Positions 15,982-22,998 of a DNA stretch of 33,265 nt are shown here, in pieces. The stretch is from positions 1-33,265 of the forward strand of contig CANROR010000004.1 of the NCBI GenBank assembly GCA_947632275.1, given 5' to 3'. A program made the translations under genes and the position numbers. Source of the DNA: an uncultured Bacilli bacterium (GTDB taxonomy: Bacteria; Bacillota_I; Bacilli_A; RF39; UBA660). Every line of letters starts with the position of its first letter. Position 1 is the stretch's first letter. A model generated the notes under the pieces. That model searched no databases. It was not told where the DNA came from and saw only the letters and a list, made by a program, of their open reading frames with translations.

Positions 15982-17271
15982 ATGAATTTAAAAGAAGTTA
16001 ATAATTTATTTCACGATAAAGCAACTAAATATCATTATGAAGTAGATAGTTTAAAAAAGGAAATAGATTATTATGAAAAGGTAATGCAAGATTTAGAAAA
16101 TAAACATTTAAGTTTGGTGGCGCAAAAATTATTATACGAAAAATATCGTTTAAAACTAACTAAATACAATTTAGAAATAATGTTAAAAACTATTAAAACG
16201 GATCTTTTTGTTTTAAAAGAAAAATTAAAAATCGCCGAAGAAAAATATAAATTAAGTTGTATTACGATTCATGCTTTAGGTTATAAACAAATTACTTTAC
16301 CTTATTTACTTAAATTTATTAATGATGAATTAAGAAAAAGTAATGTATCAGAATTGGACTTAATAAAAATTAATGAAAAAATTAAAATTCATAATGCTAA
16401 TGTTTTGCATAATCGACATAATACCATTTTGGCTAAAGATTTACACTTAATTTTAGATATGTTAAATCAAGGTTACGAAGAAATTGTTCCGATTGAAAAT
16501 AAAAATGCGGAAAAACTAGATCAAATCGTAGATAAATTAAATGAAGTTATTGATAGGGATGATTTAGATACGATTAATGATAATTTTAAATTTAAAGAAA
16601 TGTATAGCAATCTTTATAACAATGAAGATTTTTTGTATATTTACACCGAAATATTAAGACATATTCAATTTAAGATTTATGAACTTATTAGTTTATTAAA
16701 AATGGAAGAATATTATTTTGATATGGAAACTTTAAAAATTATTAAAGAAGAATATAAAACTTTTTATCATAAATATATGTTTATCAGAAACCAAATTGAT
16801 GATTTAAATATTGAAATTGCTATCGCGGAAAGTATTGAACCAGATGATGAAGAAACTTTAGAAAAAATTGCCGATATAGATTGTTATAAACTTTATTATG
16901 CTAGTAATAGTGATGATCCGACAAAATGCTTTATTATGCGCGATTTAAGTTCAATTAGAGAAGAAAGCCTACCAAGAATTTGGCAATTATTAGATAATTT
17001 TAAAAATCAAGAAAAAGTAAAAACTAAGCATTTAAAAACTAGTAATTACATTGAAATCAAGGACGATCAAATAAGAATTATTTTAAAACCTTTAGGTGAA
17101 GGAAATTATTCAGTTGAAGGTGTATTTATTAAAAAGAGTGATAATTTAAGAGAAGCTTATCAAAGTATGTTTAATCGACCTATTGCTGAAATAGATGATG
17201 ATTATGCTTATGCAGTTGAAGAACAAATGGCTAATTATGTCATGGAATACGGTCGTAAAGGTTCAAGATAA
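15982..17271 (+). CDS. Coiled-coil protein of unknown function
   Basis: A 429-residue, charged, mostly helical protein without signal peptide or membrane segment. The first 100 residues are a probable coiled coil (VDSLKKEIDYYEKVMQDLEN and on), more helices follow, and the C-terminal part contains ISSIREESL-like and beta-rich stretches such as EIKDDQIRIILKPLGEGNYSVEGVFI. The track start (15949) overlaps rlmH and lacks a site; AAGGAGG at 15967-15973 fits ATG 15982. It sits between rlmH and ung in what looks like one operon. I do not recognise a family. Confidence 0.75.
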   Translation: MNLKEVNNLFHDKATKYHYEVDSLKKEIDYYEKVMQDLENKHLSLVAQKLLYEKYRLKLTKYNLEIMLKTIKTDLFVLKEKLKIAEEKYKLSCITIHALGYKQITLPYLLKFINDELRKSNVSELDLIKINEKIKIHNANVLHNRHNTILAKDLHLILDMLNQGYEEIVPIENKNAEKLDQIVDKLNEVIDRDDLDTINDNFKFKEMYSNLYNNEDFLYIYTEILRHIQFKIYELISLLKMEEYYFDMETLKIIKEEYKTFYHKYMFIRNQIDDLNIEIAIAESIEPDDEETLEKIADIDCYKLYYASNSDDPTKCFIMRDLSSIREESLPRIWQLLDNFKNQEKVKTKHLKTSNYIEIKDDQIRIILKPLGEGNYSVEGVFIKKSDNLREAYQSMFNRPIAEIDDDYAYAVEEQMANYVMEYGRKGSR

Positions 17272-17294
17272 AAAGTAAAAAGGAAGTGCTAAAA

Positions 17295-17957
17295 ATGATA
17301 GGTAATGATTGGGATGAAAAATTAAAAGTTATTTGGGATAGTCCGGGCTTTAAAAACTTTTATCAAAGTATTATGGTTGAATATGAAAAAACGGAAATTT
17401 ATCCCCCTAAAGATTATATTTTTAAAGCTTTGCAATTAACGAGTTTTAAAAATACAAAAGTGGTTATCGTGGGGCAGGATCCATATCATGGCAAAGGTGA
17501 AGCGATGGGCTTATCTTTTTCTGTCAATAAAGATATCAAAATTCCCCCATCATTACAAAATATTTATAAAGAGTTACAAGATGATTTAGGAATTAAGCCG
17601 AAAAGTGATGGCGATTTAACTAATTGGGCAAAAAACGGTGTGCTTTTATTAAATGCGGTTTTGACAGTCGAAAAAGATAAACCCGCTTCCCATCGAGGGA
17701 AAGGTTGGGAAATTCTTACCGATTATATTATTAAAGTTTTAAATACCAAAGAAGAACCTGTAGTTTTTATTCTCTGGGGCAATTTTGCCAAAGAAAAAGC
17801 AAAGTATATTACCAATCCCCATCATTATATTATTATGAGTCCTCATCCTTCCCCATTTTCGGCTTATTCGGGTTTTTTTGGTAGTAAGCCTTTTAGTAAA
17901 ACTAATGCTTTTTTCAAAAAAAACAACATGGAACCAATTAATTGGCAACTAGATTAA
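17295..17957 (+). CDS. ung: Uracil-DNA glycosylase (family 1)
   Basis: A 220-residue enzyme that removes uracil from DNA in base excision repair. It carries the water-activating motif GQDPYHG (about residue 60), VLLLNAVLTVEKDKPASHRGKGW, the uracil-recognition strand VVFILWGNFAKEK and the minor-groove motif HPSPFSAYSGF. The length is typical. ATG 17295 is preceded by AGGAAGTG at the right distance; the track's GTG 17286 overlaps that site. Confidence 0.97.
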   Translation: MIGNDWDEKLKVIWDSPGFKNFYQSIMVEYEKTEIYPPKDYIFKALQLTSFKNTKVVIVGQDPYHGKGEAMGLSFSVNKDIKIPPSLQNIYKELQDDLGIKPKSDGDLTNWAKNGVLLLNAVLTVEKDKPASHRGKGWEILTDYIIKVLNTKEEPVVFILWGNFAKEKAKYITNPHHYIIMSPHPSPFSAYSGFFGSKPFSKTNAFFKKNNMEPINWQLD

Positions 17958-17988
17958 AAAAAGATGATTTTAAAGTTTAAAATCATCT
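17955..17988 (-). terminator. Terminator of lemA (minus strand), between convergent ung and lemA
   Basis: AGATGATTTTAAA pairs with TTTAAAATCATCT over 13 bp with a one-base loop centre, followed on the minus strand by a run of T (A-run on the plus strand just after the ung stop). On the plus strand no T-run follows, so it is mainly a minus-strand terminator. One arm encodes the last residues of LemA. Confidence 0.85.
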
Positions 17989-18509
17989 AATACGGCATCT
18001 TGCATATTCTTGCCATCAAAGAAAGGTTTGATGGTATAATGATGAATCTTTGCCACAATGTTGGTTGGGAACTTCCGGATTAATTCATTTAATTCGGAAG
18101 TATTTTTATTGTAATAATTTTTACTAGAAGTTAATTCTTCATTAATTTTATTAATAGTTTTTAATTCTTTATTAAATTCCTTCGTATCAAGTTTACTATA
18201 ATCATTTTTAACATCAATAATGATATTGACAGCTTCCGTGAGCTTACGGTCCATATCGTAGTTAGTAATTCGTTTATCTTTAAGTTCAATAAATTCTTTT
18301 AAATAATCTTTTTTTGTAACAACTTTTTTAATTAAATTATTTAAACGGACAATACAATCGTATTTATTGCGTAAGGCTTCGTCAATATTGCCTTCGGCTT
18401 TTTCAATTTTTAATTTATAAATAACCAAATTATTATAAACAGTTGCATAAACCATAATAATTGTACCCACAATAATAATAAGGATTAAAATTAGACTTGT
18501 GAAATTCAT
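17970..18509 (-). CDS. lemA: LemA family protein
   Basis: A 179-residue protein with one N-terminal membrane segment (about residues 5-26, LILILIIIVGTIIMVYATVY) and a helical domain. VYNNLVIYKLKIEKAEGNIDE and the late motif YYNKNTSELNELIRKFPTNIVA match the LemA pattern (N-terminal YN.L, then YN..V..YN....FP). GGTGG just upstream of ATG 18509 makes this start better than the track's 18521. LemA proteins are envelope proteins of unclear role. It is transcribed away from the FemAB genes and converges on ung. Confidence 0.85.
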   Translation of the reverse strand: MNFTSLILILIIIVGTIIMVYATVYNNLVIYKLKIEKAEGNIDEALRNKYDCIVRLNNLIKKVVTKKDYLKEFIELKDKRITNYDMDRKLTEAVNIIIDVKNDYSKLDTKEFNKELKTINKINEELTSSKNYYNKNTSELNELIRKFPTNIVAKIHHYTIKPFFDGKNMQDAVLDDFKL

Positions 18510-18525
18510 TCTTACCACCATTATA

Positions 18526-18554
18526 ATTATAAAAAAAGTTTGGCAACTTGTAAA
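18526..18554 (-). promoter_or_regulatory. lemA promoter (minus strand)
   Basis: Read on the minus strand: TTTACA (complement of 18549-18554), a 17-base spacer and TATAAT (complement of 18526-18531). Its -35 box overlaps the -35 box of the opposite FemAB promoter. Confidence 0.8.
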
Positions 18555-18576
18555 GAGTTAGGGATTATGTTAAAAT
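18548..18576 (+). promoter_or_regulatory. Promoter of the tandem FemAB genes
   Basis: TTGTAA (18548-18553), a 17-base spacer and TAAAAT (18571-18576), 18 bases upstream of the start codon. It shares five bases of its -35 box with the divergent lemA promoter. Confidence 0.7.
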
Positions 18577-18594
18577 TTTTAAGAAGGTGATAAT

Positions 18595-19815
18595 ATGCGA
18601 TTTGTCGAAAATATTGAAAAAGAAGAATATGATGCTTTTACCCAAAAGCATGAAAAATCGCATTTTTTACAAAGCTATGAATGGGGCAAATTTTGTGAAG
18701 CGGTAAAGGGCCAAATTGCCCATTATGTTGGCATGAAAGATGATAATGAAAACCTAGTAGCTACCGCCTTAATTTTAGAAAAAAAGACCCCTTTAGGTTA
18801 TAGCTATGGTTACAGTCCACGGGGCTTTTTAATTGATTATACCAATAAAGCTTATATTAAAGTTTTCACCGGATTTTTACGGCAATTTATGATAGATAAA
18901 AAAATGATTTATATTAAATTTGATCCAGATATCAAGTATCAAGATATTGATGAAGAAGGGAAAAAGATAGAAGGCGGGGAAAACAACTACGAACTTTATG
19001 ATTATTTAAAAAGTTTAGGGTATCTTCATGGTGGTTTTTATAAGCTTTATGAAGGCAATCAACCGCGTTATACCTTCCGGATTAATTTAAAAAAGCCATG
19101 GGAAGAAGTAGAACAAAGATTTTCCAAAACTTTTCGCAAATCAATTAAAAGAAGCGAACAATATAATATTCGAATTGATAATAATGTTGATGTCGCTGGT
19201 TTTTATAATTTAATTCAAGAAAATAGTAGCAAAGATGGTTTTGATGCTAAGAGTAAAAATTTTTATGAAAAATTCGTAGAAATATTAGATGCTAAAAATA
19301 TAAAGTTTTTTAATGCTTATATTAAGCCTCAAGAATTACTTGCAAATATTAATAAGAAAATTGAAGAACAAGAAAATTTACTAAAGACGGCTACGAAAAA
19401 ACAAGAAGACATTAAAAATAAAATAGCTCGTCTTAATAAAGAAAAAGAAGAATTTGCACGTGTGGAAGGTGAAGAAATTTTAATTTGCTCTTTAATTTGT
19501 ACTTATACAGGCAATCGGGCTTGGAGTTTATATATAGGAAGTAACGACTTAGCCAATTTAACCTTCGCGGTTTCATTATGTTATTATGAGGCGATCAAAG
19601 ATGCTTATGAGCAAAAACTAGATTTCTTTGATCTTTTTGGTGTCGTTGGCGATCCGCATACCACTTATAAAAATTTGGCGCGAATTTATGACTTTAAAAG
19701 AAAATTTGGCGATGAATATATCGAGTTCATTGGGGAATTTGATTTAGTTAATAAAAAGTTTTTATATAAAATTTTACCGTTTTTATTAAAAATCTATCGA
19801 AAGTTAAGAGGTTAA
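18595..19815 (+). CDS. FemAB-family peptidoglycan bridge aminoacyltransferase (copy 1)
   Basis: A 406-residue protein of the Fem/MurM family, which uses aminoacyl-tRNA to add amino acids to the lysine side chain of lipid II. It has the two GNAT-like subdomains: first SHFLQSYEWGKFCE and YGYSPRGFLIDY; then RFSKTFRKSIKRSEQYNIRI and LYIGSNDLANLTFAVSLCYYEAI with FFDLFGVVGDP. Between them, around residues 250-290, is a charged helical hairpin (KKIEEQENLLKTATKKQEDI), the coiled-coil arm known in FemA/FemX. GAAGGTGAT precedes the ATG. Copy 2 follows after 1 base, so the two are cotranscribed. Which amino acid is added cannot be read. Confidence 0.9.
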   Translation: MRFVENIEKEEYDAFTQKHEKSHFLQSYEWGKFCEAVKGQIAHYVGMKDDNENLVATALILEKKTPLGYSYGYSPRGFLIDYTNKAYIKVFTGFLRQFMIDKKMIYIKFDPDIKYQDIDEEGKKIEGGENNYELYDYLKSLGYLHGGFYKLYEGNQPRYTFRINLKKPWEEVEQRFSKTFRKSIKRSEQYNIRIDNNVDVAGFYNLIQENSSKDGFDAKSKNFYEKFVEILDAKNIKFFNAYIKPQELLANINKKIEEQENLLKTATKKQEDIKNKIARLNKEKEEFARVEGEEILICSLICTYTGNRAWSLYIGSNDLANLTFAVSLCYYEAIKDAYEQKLDFFDLFGVVGDPHTTYKNLARIYDFKRKFGDEYIEFIGEFDLVNKKFLYKILPFLLKIYRKLRG

Positions 19816-19816
19816 T

Positions 19817-21064
19817 ATGGAACTTAAAAAGATTGATGAAAAAACTTATTTAGCTTTTGCTTTAAAAAATTCCTACATTTCTATTTATCAATTGCCAGAA
19901 TGGGGGAAATTAAAAGAAGAAAATGGTTGGATAAGTCATTTGGTCGGATTATTTGAAAATGACACTTTAAAGGGAGCAAGCCTTTTGCTCGAAAAACCAA
20001 CTCCCATAAAAAAAAGTTTATTTTATGCTCCGCGGGGTTTTTTGCTTGATTATCATGAACCTAATTTATTAAAAGAATTTACGCAAGAAGTAACTAGTTA
20101 TGTTAAGAATAATAATGGTTTTTTATTAAAAGTAGATCCTAATGTTATTTATGCAACAAGAGATGCCGATGGGCAAAACCAAAAAGTTTTAAACGAAGAA
20201 GTATTCCAAGAATTTATTCGTCTTGGTTATAAACATTTGGGATTTACAAAAAATTTTGAAACCTTGCAACCACGAAATTTATGTCGTTTTGCTTTAAAAG
20301 AAACTTACGAAGACACATTAGCTTCCTTTAGTAAAAATACCCGGAAGAATATTGAAAAATATGCCCATATGGGAGTCGAAATTCGGGTTATTGAACCGGG
20401 GGAAGTGGACCTTTTTGTTTCCCTTTTACAAGAAACCGCGGATAAAAAACATTTTGTAATTAGACCGGTTAGTTATTACAAAAAAATGTATGAACTTATG
20501 CGTGACTATTTAAAGTATTATGTGGTTTATATTGATCCCAACAAATATTATGAATTTGTAAGTGGTGAACTTAAACAAGCTAAAGATGATTTAGTAAAAC
20601 TCGAAGCTGAAATGAAAAAAATAAATATTGGCGAAAAGATTCGCAAAAAACATCAAGAATATGAAAATAAAGTCAAGAAAATGGAAGACAAACTTTTGGA
20701 AGCTAAGAAAATAAAAAATGGGGGTGTTCCGATTAACATTGGTGCTTTAATGAGTGTTTTCGTGGGTGACGAAGGCATAACTTTTATGAGTGGAACTTCC
20801 AATCTTTATAAAGAATTTGGTCCAAAGTATGTTTTTTATAACGAACATATTAAAGAATGCCTAAAGCAAAAGAAAAAATATTGTAACTTCTATGGAATAT
20901 CTTTAGATTTAAATCCTAACAATCCTTATTATTCAATCTATGAAATTAAAAAAGGCTTTAATCCCGAGATTGTCGAACTTTTAGGCGAATTTGATTATAT
21001 TGTTAATCCCTTTTTCTATCATTTATATAAAATAGCTTTAAAGGTATATAAAATATTTAAATAG
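19817..21064 (+). CDS. FemAB-family peptidoglycan bridge aminoacyltransferase (copy 2)
   Basis: A 415-residue paralogue of the preceding gene with the same order of elements: SIYQLPEWGKLKEENGWISH, FYAPRGFLLDYHE, SFSKNTRKNIEKYAHMGVEI, a coiled-coil arm (about residues 250-295, LKQAKDDLVKLEAEMKKI and on), then MSGTSNLYKEFGPKYVFYNEHIKECL and FYGISLD. Tandem Fem genes usually add successive residues of a multi-residue bridge, so a branched cell-wall cross-bridge of at least two residues is a reasonable inference. AAGTTAAGAGG at the end of copy 1 supplies the ribosome-binding site. Confidence 0.9.
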   Translation: MELKKIDEKTYLAFALKNSYISIYQLPEWGKLKEENGWISHLVGLFENDTLKGASLLLEKPTPIKKSLFYAPRGFLLDYHEPNLLKEFTQEVTSYVKNNNGFLLKVDPNVIYATRDADGQNQKVLNEEVFQEFIRLGYKHLGFTKNFETLQPRNLCRFALKETYEDTLASFSKNTRKNIEKYAHMGVEIRVIEPGEVDLFVSLLQETADKKHFVIRPVSYYKKMYELMRDYLKYYVVYIDPNKYYEFVSGELKQAKDDLVKLEAEMKKINIGEKIRKKHQEYENKVKKMEDKLLEAKKIKNGGVPINIGALMSVFVGDEGITFMSGTSNLYKEFGPKYVFYNEHIKECLKQKKKYCNFYGISLDLNPNNPYYSIYEIKKGFNPEIVELLGEFDYIVNPFFYHLYKIALKVYKIFK

Positions 21065-21065
21065 T

Positions 21066-21104
21066 TTTATACATTTTAGGAATACAATTCCAAATTTGTA
21101 TAAA
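21066..21104 (+). terminator. Hairpin after the FemAB genes
   Basis: TTTATACA pairs with TGTATAAA, with an inner GGAAT / ATTCC stem closed by a 3-base loop. It starts 1 base after the stop of copy 2. There is no clear T-run, so termination is likely but not certain; it may instead protect the mRNA 3' end. Confidence 0.45.
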
Positions 21105-21144
21105 CTAATAATTTTCATTCAACTGAAAAAATCAGAAAAAATCA

Positions 21145-21174
21145 AAAGTTTTTTCATTTAAATGAAAAAACTTT
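21145..21174 (+). repeat. Perfect 30-bp palindrome at the ATPase promoter
   Basis: A gap-free palindrome with half-site AAAGTTTTTTCATTT. Its right end overlaps the -35 box (21172-21177) of the ATPase gene. It could be an operator for a dimeric repressor or, as RNA, a terminator for the FemAB transcript. Confidence 0.75.
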
Positions 21175-21200
21175 ACTTTAATAAAAATTTATAATATAAT
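21172..21200 (+). promoter_or_regulatory. Promoter of the DUF4143 ATPase gene
   Basis: TTTACT (21172-21177), a 17-base spacer and TATAAT (21195-21200). The track's ATG at 21199 lies inside the -10 box, which rules it out as the start of this transcript's ORF. Confidence 0.75.
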
Positions 21201-21219
21201 GTTTATAGGTGAGGAAAAC

Positions 21220-22416
21220 ATGATCAATCGCGAAGATTATTTAAATTATTTAATAAAGTTAAAAGATAAGAAAATAATAAAGATTATAACCGGAATTCGT
21301 CGTTGTGGTAAATCAACTTTATTAGCTTTATATCGTGAACATTTAAAAAAAGTTAAAGTAAGTGAAAAGCAAATAATAAATCTTAATTTTGAAAAACCAA
21401 GTGATAATATTTATTCTAATTGGCGAGATTTATATAATGATATTGAAAAAAGACTTTTAAAAAATAAAATGAATTATATTTTTTTAGATGAAGTGCAAAT
21501 TGTTCCTGAGTTTGAAAAAATGGTTAATGGATTATTCACATTAGATAATGTTGATATCTATATCACAGGCTCTAATTCTTATATGCTTTCCGGCGAACTT
21601 GCCACTTTTTTGACCGGTAGATATATGCAAATACACATGTTACCATTATCTTTTAAAGAATACTTTCAAGTAGCTAATATTAAAGACAAAGAGTTAGCCT
21701 ATAATCAATATATTGAGAATGGTAGTTTTCCTTATTTAATAAATCTAGATAATGATTCGGAATTAATTCGAAATTATTTAGATGGTATTTATAATACGGT
21801 TTTGATGAAAGATGTCATAATTCGAAATAAAATTAAAGATGTTATGATTTTAGAAAGTATTGTTAAATTTTTATTTGCCAATATTGGTAATTTGGTTTCT
21901 ACGAAAAAAATAAGTGATACTTTAAATTCACATAATCGTAAAAATTCTGTGAATACAATTGAAAATTATTTAACTTGTTTAAAGGATAGTTATATTATTT
22001 ATAATGTGGGCCGGTATGATATTAAAGGAAAAGAATATTTAAAAACAGGAGATAAATATTATGTTTGCGATTTGGGATTACGAAAGTATCTTCTTGGCGA
22101 AGTAACGGATCTAGGGAGTATTTTAGAAAATATTATTTTTTTAGAATTAAAACGTCGGGGTTACGACATTTATATTGGTAAATATGAAAGTGAAGAAATA
22201 GATTTTGTGATCAAAAAAGAAGATGGCTTAAAATATATTCAAGTTGCATTAAGTGTTAGAGATGAAAAAACTTTAAAAAGAGAACTTGCTCCTCTTAAAG
22301 GTATTAAAGATAATTATCCTAAGTATTTAATAACTTTAGATAATGATAAAGCTACTTATGATGGCATTAAAGAAATAAATGCCTTAGAGTTTTTATTAGG
22401 TAATATTGAAATATAA
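21220..22416 (+). CDS. AAA ATPase with DUF4143 domain
   Basis: A 398-residue protein of the widespread ATP-binding/DUF4143 family. The AAA domain has Walker A TGIRRCGKSTLL near residue 25, Walker B YIFLDEVQ near residue 90 and the sensor motif ITGSNSYMLSGE. The C-terminal DUF4143 part contains a winged-helix region (SYIIYNVGRYDIKGKEYL) and a PD-(D/E)xK-like end with EEIDFVIKK. Biological roles are largely unknown; members are patchily distributed and often in accessory regions. AGGTGAGG precedes ATG 21220. It has its own promoter with a palindrome. Its stop codon abuts that of the convergent 5-FTHF cyclo-ligase gene. Confidence 0.88.
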   Translation: MINREDYLNYLIKLKDKKIIKIITGIRRCGKSTLLALYREHLKKVKVSEKQIINLNFEKPSDNIYSNWRDLYNDIEKRLLKNKMNYIFLDEVQIVPEFEKMVNGLFTLDNVDIYITGSNSYMLSGELATFLTGRYMQIHMLPLSFKEYFQVANIKDKELAYNQYIENGSFPYLINLDNDSELIRNYLDGIYNTVLMKDVIIRNKIKDVMILESIVKFLFANIGNLVSTKKISDTLNSHNRKNSVNTIENYLTCLKDSYIIYNVGRYDIKGKEYLKTGDKYYVCDLGLRKYLLGEVTDLGSILENIIFLELKRRGYDIYIGKYESEEIDFVIKKEDGLKYIQVALSVRDEKTLKRELAPLKGIKDNYPKYLITLDNDKATYDGIKEINALEFLLGNIEI

Positions 22417-22935
22417 TTAATCACTTATTACTTTATTAACGGGATAGTCATTATCTTCTTGAAAGTTAATATTTATTAGACATTCTTTATAGCATAAGCC
22501 AATAGTGTAAACTTGATGTTTAGCTAAAAACTTATCATAAAAACCTTGGCCATAACCAAGCCGATAGCCTAAATTATTAAAACAAAGTCCTGGGGTAATA
22601 CAAATAGCCTGTGAAAAATTTTCTATTCTTTTAGAGGTTGTTGGTTCTAAAATGCCAAAATAACCTTTGGTTAAATCATTTAAACTATTAATATAGTAAA
22701 AATTCATAGTATTATTTTCTATTTTAGGAACGGCTACTTTTTTAGTTTTTAAAAAATATTTAATTAAATTAGATGTATCAACTTCACTTCGAAATGATAC
22801 ATATATTAATATAGTTTGGGCTTCATTTACTTTTTTATCATTAATAACCTTCTCATAAATAAGGTTATTTTTTTCTTCTCTATGAGAAATGTTATCCCGA
22901 ATATTTATATATTTTTCTCTTAATTCTTTTTTCAT
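22417..22935 (-). CDS. 5-formyltetrahydrofolate cyclo-ligase
   Basis: A 172-residue enzyme that converts 5-formyl-THF to 5,10-methenyl-THF with ATP. It starts MKKELREKYINIRDNIS with the conserved Lys/Arg, and has YVSFRSEVDTSNLI and the ATP/folate-binding signature LGYRLGYGQGFYDKFLA near residue 125. The length is slightly short but complete. It is transcribed from its own promoter on the minus strand and converges with the ATPase gene with no gap. The sequence upstream of the start (TCTTTTTTTATAATAC on the minus strand) holds no obvious strong ribosome-binding site. Confidence 0.93.
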   Translation of the reverse strand: MKKELREKYINIRDNISHREEKNNLIYEKVINDKKVNEAQTILIYVSFRSEVDTSNLIKYFLKTKKVAVPKIENNTMNFYYINSLNDLTKGYFGILEPTTSKRIENFSQAICITPGLCFNNLGYRLGYGQGFYDKFLAKHQVYTIGLCYKECLININFQEDNDYPVNKVISD

Positions 22936-22941
22936 AAAAGT

Positions 22942-22970
22942 ATTATAAAAAAAGAATTAAATAAATACAA
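22942..22970 (-). promoter_or_regulatory. Promoter of the 5-FTHF cyclo-ligase gene (minus strand)
   Basis: Read on the minus strand: TTGTAT (complement of 22965-22970), a 17-base spacer and TATAAT (complement of 22942-22947). The -10 box ends only 6 bases before the ATG, so the mRNA would be leaderless or nearly so, which agrees with the weak ribosome-binding site. Confidence 0.7.
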
Positions 22971-22998
22971 GTTTATTATTTGTTCTAGACTTTAAAAT

